A stretch of DNA of 64,000 nucleotides from contig CM038716.1 in assembly GCA_021613375.1 (NCBI GenBank), positions 9,437,766 through 9,501,765 on the forward strand, written 5' to 3'. Below the pieces are notes generated by a model. That model saw nothing but the letters and a program-made list of their open reading frames with translations. It did no database searches and was not told the DNA's origin. The DNA is from Megaleporinus macrocephalus. Its lineage: Eukaryota > Chordata > Actinopteri > Characiformes > Anostomidae. This document shows, one piece after another, positions 56,691 to 64,000 of the stretch (position 1 is its first letter; each line of letters begins with the position of its first letter). The position numbers and the translations under genes were made by a program.

Positions 56691-57456
56691 GCAGCAGGAC
56701 TGATTACTGTTGAACATTTCAGTTCTTAGCGAGAGCAGTTATCTAGAACTTCAGAGTGACTTTGCACAACTCTGTGTGTGTGTGTGTTTGTGTGTGTGTA
56801 TGTGTGTGTTTGGGCCTCTGGTCTGCACAATAAGCACACATACTGATTATAATTTGTTGTACAGGTAGAGATAGAGATAAAGACAAATGAGAGACAGAGA
56901 AACAGAAAGAAAAGGAGAAAGAGAGAGAGAGAGAGAGAGAGAGGGCTGTGTCCACTAGATGGCGGTATGGGAAAGGCCAGCATTTTGAGTGGGCTTCTCT
57001 ATCTCGCTCTATGTCTATCTCTCTTTATCTCTGTCTGTCTCTCTCTCTCTTTCTCTCAGTCTCTCTGCTCACCCTCTATCTCTGCCTCTCTCTCTCCTTC
57101 TTACTCTCCACCTCTCTCCTTATCTGCCTCCCTCTCTCTCTCTCTCTCCTTCTCTCTCTCTCCTTCTCTCTGTCTCTGTATGTTTGATGTGATAATGAAG
57201 AAATCCTCTCTGTTTGGTTGTTTCCTGCGTGTCTGACTCTCTCAGGGGACTCAGTTCTCTCTGAAGTCATTCTGAGAAGGTGTGTGTGTGTGTGTGTGTG
57301 TGTGCGTGTGTATATGTGTGTGTGTGTGGCATCTGCTCGGGGTGCTGTTTGTCTGTTTGTTCTGTTTCAGGTGACCAGAATTTATCTTCTACCTCAGACA
57401 GGCTGATTTTACACCTTCCTCATTACACATCCATCACTCTCCGCTGTGTGTGTGTT

Positions 57457-57487
<31 letters not shown>

Positions 57488-57500
57488 GTGTATTGCCTTG
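56691..57500. repeat. cluster of (GT)n, (GA)n and CT-rich tracts
   Basis: (GT)n with interruptions at about 56773-56811, (GA)n of about 20 units at 56918-56943, CT-rich polypyrimidine at about 56995-57180, and (GT)n at about 57281-57330 and 57446-57492. A short unique stretch at 56944-56990 separates the polypurine and polypyrimidine blocks. Frames rich in SLSLS or CVCVC are artificial. Confidence 0.9.
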
Positions 57501-57779
57501 TGGGGACCAGATGCTCCCATTGTAATGGAAAACAGGAATGTTCCTTTTTTTAGCGCCTCCTGTTTCATGACTTCGATCAGAATTAGTCGTTTGGTTACTG
57601 AGATTAAAGGGAAAGTTCAGGGAAAAGCGAAAGTTCACCTGCAGTCGATCAGACGAGTCATGTTTGATTTCTAAAGTTCGCTTTGTTAATTTTCCCCTGG
57701 CTGTATGAAGCGAATGTAGGGAGCCTCTAGTATATATAGTGTCGCTAGTATATATAGTGTCGTTGTCCAATCTTCAAAA
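57501..57779. other. unique sequence with an 18-bp duplication
   Basis: CTAGTATATATAGTGTCG is repeated twice at about 57727-57762, directly left of the fold-back element. No gene is recognisable. Confidence 0.55.
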
Positions 57780-58204
57780 TAGTAACTTTACAGGAGAGAC
57801 CAAAAATCGTCTTAACTTTCAATGTAAGTCAATGGAACCAGAATTATTTCCAAGTAATTTTGAAGCATTTCTATTGGTCCATTCATCATGGTTTTTTTAC
57901 ACAATGTAAACGGCAGCAGTTTTGTTCAAATGATGTAGAAAAATAAAAATAGTCAAAAATGGAGATTTTTCATTGGACAGCGCCGATATAATATATACCA
58001 TCGCTGTCCTGAGAAAAACATATTTTTTTGTTGATTTTTATTTCTCCCCATTATTTGAACACGACAGATGCCGTTTACATTGTGTGACAATTTCATGATG
58101 AATGGACCAATAGAAATGCTCCAAAATAGCTTGTAAATAATTCTGGTATCATTGACTTACATTGAAAGTTAAAACAGTTCTCGGCCTCTCCTGTAAAGTT
58201 TTAT
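57780..58204. mobile_element. fold-back MITE with arms of about 130 bp
   Basis: The left arm starts AACTTTACAGGAGAGACC at 57784 and ends in TTACACAATGTAAACGG near 57912. The right arm is its inverse, from CCGTTTACATTGTGTGAC near 58070 to CCTCTCCTGTAAAGTT at 58200. Both contain the words ATTTCTATTGGTCCATTCAT and its inverse. A loop of about 150 AT-rich bases separates them. No coding capacity; it would need a transposase from elsewhere. A half copy lies at 28425-28530. Confidence 0.88.
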
Positions 58205-58549
58205 CTCACCTTACCAGCCGTTTCCTTTTCTCTTTCTCTTCATGAGGAAAGTTCTAGAATCAGAACTAATCAAACAATAAGATGCCTGAGCAGCAAAACA
58301 AAACCTCTCCCACAACATCTCTGCTGTCAGGATCATTTTAGCAAATTAGGTGGTCTTACTGTAAAACACTGGATCACTTTATATCTACACATTTTCAGAA
58401 TGTATATTTTCACATATATGTTTTATATATGTAAAGATTATGTATTGATCTGTTTAAACCCAGAGCATTAATAAATATAGGAAAGATCATTCAGACTTAG
58501 AGTCGACCAGAAATGGAATGAGCCCTACATAGGAGTCATCATTCCAACA
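58205..58549. other. unique sequence, nothing recognised
   Basis: AT-rich ordinary sequence without repeats or useful frames. Confidence 0.5.
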
Positions 58550-58690
58550 GAACTGCCACCGCCATGTTTCAACAGTAACCCAGAACAGAGAAACCACACA
58601 CTGACACTGTAGGCAGAGATGTTTAATGTTTGAAGCAGCAGCTTGAATTAGGTGGCGCTATAGCACCGACTGTTCTTTCATAGCGCATGT
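58550..58690 (+). repeat. interspersed repeat paralogous to 23815-23940
   Basis: CCAACAGAACTGCCACCGCC, ATGTTTC and AGGTGGCGCTATAGCACC appear in the same order as on the minus strand at 23815-23940. Similarity is partial, so the copies are old. The class is unknown. Confidence 0.6.
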
Positions 58691-59659
58691 TTCTCTGAGT
58701 TGAGCTGTAGTTTATTTATATTGGTTCCATGTTTATTTGTCTTACTGGTTTTATTAATATGGATCTGCCTTTGATGCTGCCTGCCTGTGTTTTGATGCCC
58801 GTCTGTAAAGACTCTAGAAGTGTATGCTTCTAATAAACCCACCCTGCGTTTACGAAGGTTCTGCTGTTTGGGACCCCCTCCCCCGAGAGCTAATGGAGAT
58901 TTTGATTTTCTGTCTGTTTGTACCGACAGGTCAGCGGTACATGTACTAGTGATGGAAGCAACTCAATCGAAAATTGGTGGGCCGTGGCCCCAGCATATTA
59001 AACAGTGGCGGGTCAAGTGCAATAAACTGTACAACATACTGAGATTGATCTCAATTCATCATTTGTGTTTGACATCCCTCGTATATTTACCTAATGCTAT
59101 TGTTTTGGTCTCTCGAGGTTCTCTCTGCTTTCTGTACGGAAAATAATGGATATTGATCGTGTGTCTGTGTCCTTGTATTTAGCCCTTGGTGGGGACAGAA
59201 TATTCCCAGAACGAGTATATTTGGCTGGTAGCGTTTCTCTTCCTGCCACTCTTGACGGGAAAAATTAACATATAATTATGCGCAGCATATAAATACAGTA
59301 CAATAGATAAGAGCCTAATTATGTTATGGTGAGCGTCCTTCTGACGAGACATTCATTAGGGAAGTGTCAGCAGGAATTCTGTCCTTTTTTAACGTTCCTT
59401 CAGTTTTAGCTTTGTACGTGTCCTCCCCCACTGCTGTCCTTTGGCAGACTCGTCCTCCGTGTCTCGGGGGGGGGAATGAGCCCACTGTACAGCTGGGTCC
59501 TAAAAATGCTGGGTCCTGCAAAGCGTTCATCCCTTTAATCTGAGTGACAGCGTGACGGTCATCTGTGAAGCGTCAGGGGAGGAGACAAAGCCGTGAATCA
59601 GTGACCTGTCTGATATTTATACAGTGGATGACCTCAAATTAGTCCTGGGAAATCGGATG
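58691..59659. other. unique island, possible conserved noncoding sequence
   Basis: Nearly 1 kb free of repeats with balanced composition, including a 108-codon plus frame (58820-59146) and a 68-codon minus frame (59324-59530) without recognisable domain. Words such as GAGCCTAATTATGTTATGG are of the sort found in vertebrate enhancers. That is impression, not evidence. Confidence 0.35.
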
Positions 59660-61370
59660 TGTATATTATAGAAATGCCACTGCAAGCAACTCAGTATATC
59701 CACCTTGGATACCATAACAATGGGCTGGCAACACCTTAACAACAACCTGGAATGTCATATATAAGGCCTAGCAACATCATAGCAACCACTTGGAATACTA
59801 TAGCAGTGGCCTAGTAACACATTAGAAACCACCTGAAATACCATAGCAATTGCCTAGCACCACTTTAACACCCATCTGGAATTCCATAGCAATGGCCTAT
59901 CAAAGTCTTAACAACCACCTGGAATACCATAGCAATTGCCTAGCACCGCTTTAACACCCATCTGGAATTCCATAGCAATGGCCTAGCAACACCTAAACAA
60001 CCACCTGGAATACCAGAGCAAGGGTCTAGTAACACCTTAACAACGACCTGGACTACTATAACAATGGCCAATTAACCTTGAACAACCACCTGGAATACCA
60101 TAGCATTGGCCTATCAAAGTCATAACAACCACCTCTAATACCATAGCAATGGCCTAGCAACACCTTAACACCCACCTCTAATACCATAGCAATGGCCTAG
60201 CAACACTTTAACATCCACCTGGAATACAGTTGCAAGGGCCTAGTAACAGCTTAACAACCACCTGGAATACTATAGCAATGGCCTAACACCACCTTAATAA
60301 CCACCGGGAATACCATAGCAGTGGCCTTTCAACACCTTAACTGCCACCTGAAATACCATAGCAATGGTATATCAAAGTTTTAACAACCACCTGGAATACT
60401 ATAGCAATGGTCTATCAACACCTTAACAGCCACCTGGAAAACCATAGCAAGGGCCTAGCACCACCTTAACAAAGACCTGGAATACTATAGCAATGGCCTA
60501 GCACCACCTTAATAACCACCTGGAATACCACAGCAGTGGCCCAAAAACACCTTAAAAACCAAATGGAATGCCATAGCAATTGTCTATCAACACCTTAACA
60601 GTCACCTGGAATACCATAGCAATGGCCAATTAACCCCTTAACAACCACCTAGAATACCATAGCAATGGTCTATCAAAGTCTTAACAACCACCTGGAATAC
60701 TACAGCAATGGCCTATCAACACACCATAGCGCCCACCTGGACTGCTGTTGCAAGGGCCTAGCAACACCTTAAGAGTCACCTGAAATACCATAGCAATGGC
60801 CTATCAAAGTCTTAACAACCACCTGGAATACGATAACAATGGCCTAGCACCACCTTAGCACCCACCTGGAATACTGTTGCAAGGGCCTAGCAACACCTTA
60901 ACAACCACCTGGTATACTATAGCAAGGGCCTAGCCACACCTTAACAACCACCTGGAATACCGTAGCAATGACCTATCAAAGTCTTAACAACCACCTGGAA
61001 TACTGTTGCAAGGGCCTAGCAACACCTTAACATCCACCTGGAATAACATAGCAATGGCCTATCAAAATCTAAACAACCACCTGGAATACCATAGCAATGG
61101 CCTATCAAAGTCTAAACAACCACCTGGAATACCATAGCAATGGCCTATCAAAGTCTAAACAACCACCTGGAATACCATAGCAATGGCCTATCAAAGTCTA
61201 AACAACCACCTGGAATACTTTAGCATTGGCCTATCAAAGTCTAAACAACCACCTGGAATACTATAACAATGGCCTAGTAACACCTTATCATGCACCTGGA
61301 ATACCATAGCAATGGTCTATCAACACACCATAACAACCACCTGGGATACTATATACTACATAGCGACACA
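59660..61370. repeat. 43-bp minisatellite, about 40 units
   Basis: Units are built on AACAACCACCTGGAATACCA, TAGCAATGGCCTA and then TCAAAGTCTT or GCAACACCTT. Many substitutions separate units in the left and middle part, while five units at about 61050-61240 are almost identical, indicating recent local expansion. No frame of note. Confidence 0.96.
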
Positions 61371-61896
61371 TTAATAGTTAGTAAATAAACCTCCATCCCC
61401 GTAAACAGGTTTACTAAAATTCTGTCCACTGCTGGAAGGTTGCCAGAGCGTGCGTCGCCAGCTTAACCCCTCACAGCTGACCTACACGCGGCTGCGGGCT
61501 GTTTGGAATTCCTTCGGGAATACACGGAGAACAGGGAGGAAAAACGTCTGGCTAATTTCACAGTAAATTACAGCCGGTTTACTCGCAGGTGTAGTTGAAC
61601 TGCTCATTCAGACCCACCGTGCTGAATCGGTGTGGACCCACTCCAACACACCCACCCTCTGTTCTGCCACCTGCAGCCCCCCAGTCGCCCCCTTAAATGT
61701 CACCGTAATTCCTCTAATTGCCGTACAGCGATTGCGGTCACTCTGCGTGTGTGGTCAGTGCCACCTGACCTCTGGCTCTCTGGAGGCCGTGTTAGCTTTG
61801 TGAGTAATGTTCGTCGGCCGTGTATGTGTGTTTGGCGTGTCAGATTAGGTCCAGTTTAATTACATCTCACAGTTAATAGTACAGAGAAAGTGAATA
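61371..61896. other. unique island, possible conserved noncoding sequence
   Basis: Repeat-free, moderately GC-rich sequence with GCTAATTTCACAGTAAATTA then CAGCC and CCGTAATTCCTCTAATTGCC. A 75-codon frame at 61632-61859 has no domain. It separates the 43-bp array from short repeats. Confidence 0.35.
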
Positions 61897-61950
61897 ACCG
61901 AGTCGAGACTGTGGATCCGAGTCGAGACTGTGGATCCGAGTCGAGACATT
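61897..61950. repeat. 20-bp tandem repeat, about 2.5 copies
   Basis: CGAGTCGAGACTGTGGATCC is repeated twice, followed by a partial third CGAGTCGAGAC. Confidence 0.93.
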
Positions 61951-61984
61951 TAAAAACAGTAATAAATGTTACAGCTAGTGTAGG

Positions 61985-62050
61985 TATATAGTCAGTATTT
62001 ATTCAGTATTTATTTAGTATTTATTTAGTATTCATTCAGTATTTAAATTG
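61985..62050. repeat. short AT-rich tandem repeat
   Basis: AGTATTTATT(C/T) is repeated about five times with a period of 11-12 bp. Confidence 0.85.
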
Positions 62051-62250
62051 TTCTCTGGTGTTCTGTGTAGAAGATAGATAAGCTCTGCTCTGATTGGCTC
62101 TTATTGGTGGGTTTACAGCGAGACAGTGAGGTTCCAACATATTTTAACACTTCAGCCAATCAGGCGGTGTGTGGGTTAATAACACAGAGCAGGTTGAGAC
62201 TAAGAGGCGACACATGAAAAGCTTTTTGAATGATTTTAATTAAAATGCAC

Positions 62251-62252
<2 letters not shown>

Positions 62253-62284
<32 letters not shown>

Positions 62285-62289
62285 TGTGT

Positions 62290-62321
<32 letters not shown>

Positions 62322-63265
62322 CTGCGTGTGTATGTGTGTGATTTTACTGCTAATCCATTCTGACAGGTTGTTCCCCGGCAGCATCGGAAACATGCTCAGA
62401 CTGTTTCACGTCTGTGTGTGTGTGTACATGTGTGTGTGTTAGTGTGTAAGTGGGTATGTTAGTGTGTGTATGTGTGTGTTAGTGTATGTGTTTTATTTTG
62501 TGTTAGTGTGTATGTATGTGTGTACATGTGCATATGTGTGTGTATGTTAGTGTTAGTGTGCGTATGTGTTAGTGTTTGCATATGTAAGTGTGTGTGTGTG
62601 TTAGTGTGTGTATATGTGTGTGTATGTTAGTGTGTGGTTGTGTGTGAGTGTGTGTTAGTGTGCATATGTGTTAGTGTGTGTGTATATAAGTGTGTGTGTT
62701 AGTGTGTGTATATGTGTGTGTTAGTGTGTGTTAGTGTATGGTTGTGTGTGTTAGTGTGCATATGTGTGTGTATGTTAGTGTGTGTTAGTGTATGGTTGTG
62801 TGTGTTAGTGTGTGTATGTGCGAGTGTTAGTGTGTGTATGTGTGTGTGCATGTGTGTGTATGTGTGTGTGTTAGTGTGGGTTTGTGTGTGTGTATGTTAG
62901 TGTGCGTATGTGTTAGCGTGTGTATGTATATGTGTGTGTGTTAGTGTGTGTATGTGTGAGTGTTATTGCGTGCGTATGTGTGTGTTAGTGTGCGTATGTG
63001 TGTGTGTTAGTGTGTTTGTGTTTGTATCTGTGTGTGTGTGTGTTAGTGTTTGTATCTGTATGTGTATGTTAGTGTGTGTGTGTGTGTGTGTTAGTGTGTG
63101 TGTGTGTGTGTGTTAGTGTGTGTGTGTGTGTGTGTGTGTGTTAGTGTGTGTTAGTGTGTGTGTGTATGTTAGTGTGTGTGTGTGTGTGTTAGTGTGTGTG
63201 TGTGTGTTAGTGTGTGTGTGTGTGTTAGTGTGTGTGTGTGTGTGTTAGTGTGTGTGTGTGTGTCT
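62253..63265. repeat. (GT)n and GTGTTAGTGTGTGTATGT minisatellite block
   Basis: A (GT)n tract at about 62253-62340 is followed, after a 65-bp unique gap, by about 860 bp of GTGTTAGTGTGTGTATGTGT units with irregular spacing and (GT)n growth at the right end. Cys/Val-rich frames in it are artificial. Confidence 0.95.
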
Positions 63266-63440
63266 CCTCTTTAAGATCTTATGCTGCTGAATGGAATGTG
63301 AGTGTGACCCTCTAACGTGCCAATGCATGATGGGAAAATTACTGTGCCATTAACACCCCTTGGGCTTTAGGACGCCATGGCAACCAGTTGCAACGGCCAA
63401 ACGCGTTCTCTTCTCCTCCGTCCTCCTCTTCTCCTCCCTC
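63266..63440. other. short unique spacer
   Basis: AATGCATGATGGGAAAATTA and ATGGCAACCAGTTGCAACGG stand between the GT-rich and CT-rich blocks. Nothing recognised. Confidence 0.5.
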
Positions 63441-63479
63441 TCGTCTTTCATTCCTCACTCGTCTGCTCTTTAAAGTCTC

Positions 63480-64000
63480 TCTGCAGCTCCCTTATCTTCT
63501 CCTCCTGCTCCCTTATCTTTCTCCCCAGCTCTCTCCCCCTTCTCCTCCTCTACCTTCTCTTTCTCCCATCTCTCTCCCCCTTCTTCCTCCTCTACCTTCT
63601 CTTTCCTCCCCATCTCTCTCCCTCTTCTCCTCCTCTACCTCTCTTTCTCCCCATCTCTCTCCCCCTTCTCCTCCTCTACCTTCTCTTTCTCCCCATCTCT
63701 CTCCCCCTTCTCCTCCTCTACCTTCTCTTTCTCCCCATCTCTCTCCCCCTTCTCCTACTCTACCTTCTCTTTCTCCCCATCGTCTTTCCCCCTTCTCCTC
63801 CACTACCTTCTCTTGTCTCCCCCATCTCTCTCCCCTTCTCCTCCTCTAACCTTCTCTTTTCTCCCCATCTCTTTCCCCCTTCTCCTCCTCTACCTTCTCT
63901 TTCTCCCCATCTCTCTCCCCCTTCTCCTCCTCTACCTTCTCATCTCCCCATCTCTCTCCCCCCTTTTCCTTCTTTACCATCTTTCTCTCCCCATCTCTCT
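63480..64000. repeat. 42-bp CT-rich minisatellite, cut by the window end
   Basis: Units of TTCTCCTCCTCTACCTTCTC, TTTCTCCCCATCTCTCTCCC and CC repeat every 42 bp with small indels. The plus strand is almost pure pyrimidine. The array still runs at base 64000. The Pro/Ser-rich plus frame (153 codons) and Gly/Glu/Arg-rich minus frame are by-products. Confidence 0.95.

Overview
The window looks like noncoding DNA from a vertebrate, most likely a ray-finned fish. The evidence is the set of interspersed repeats I recognise: decayed Tc1/mariner-like transposons of a type common in teleosts, tRNA-derived SINEs, a Jockey-superfamily LINE fragment, fold-back MITEs, and abundant (TA)n, (GT)n and (GA)n microsatellites. 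An otophysan fish (characin or catfish group) would fit, but that is a guess from remembered repeat families. I find no convincing host protein-coding gene, rRNA gene or functional tRNA gene. All long open frames lie in tandem repeats.

By my own boundaries roughly 60% of the 64 kb is tandemly repeated. The layout is: a 73-bp satellite (1-4826) and a decayed relative (6275-6665) around a dead LINE; a 37-40-bp minisatellite (7482-7857); a roughly 150-bp repeat made of Tc1-like transposase sequence (9130-10290); an 18-bp minisatellite between two (TA)n tracts (10891-12298); a polypurine block (12951-15443); an island with a SINE and an inverted-repeat DNA element (15444-19536); a 25-bp satellite that looks like an amplified transposon end (19537-23667); a 31-bp minisatellite from transposase sequence (24691-25384); a MITE (26648-27393); a SINE with a swollen GT-rich body (28585-29605); a 15-bp array of exactly 110 units (29611-31260); a large GAT-rich satellite (32128-38516) facing ATC-rich arrays of opposite polarity (38860-44120); a dead Tc1 element with internal tandem amplification (45236-46690); a 472-bp triplication (50338-51757); a deleted Tc1 transposase (53235-53835) abutting a 16-bp array (53838-56690); a fold-back MITE (57780-58204); a 43-bp array (59660-61370); and GT-rich and CT-rich arrays to the end.

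Nothing here works together as a pathway. The common theme is that pieces of mobile elements (a terminal repeat, two or three transposase segments, a SINE body) appear to have been tandemly amplified into minisatellites, several of them bordered by (TA)n. In most arrays the most frequent variant site is a CpG alternating with TpG or CpA, as expected of methylated, decaying repeats. A few unique islands (for example 44121-45235, 58820-59640 and 61430-61860) could hold regulatory elements, but only cross-species comparison could show it. All family assignments come from memory of motifs, not from a database search.
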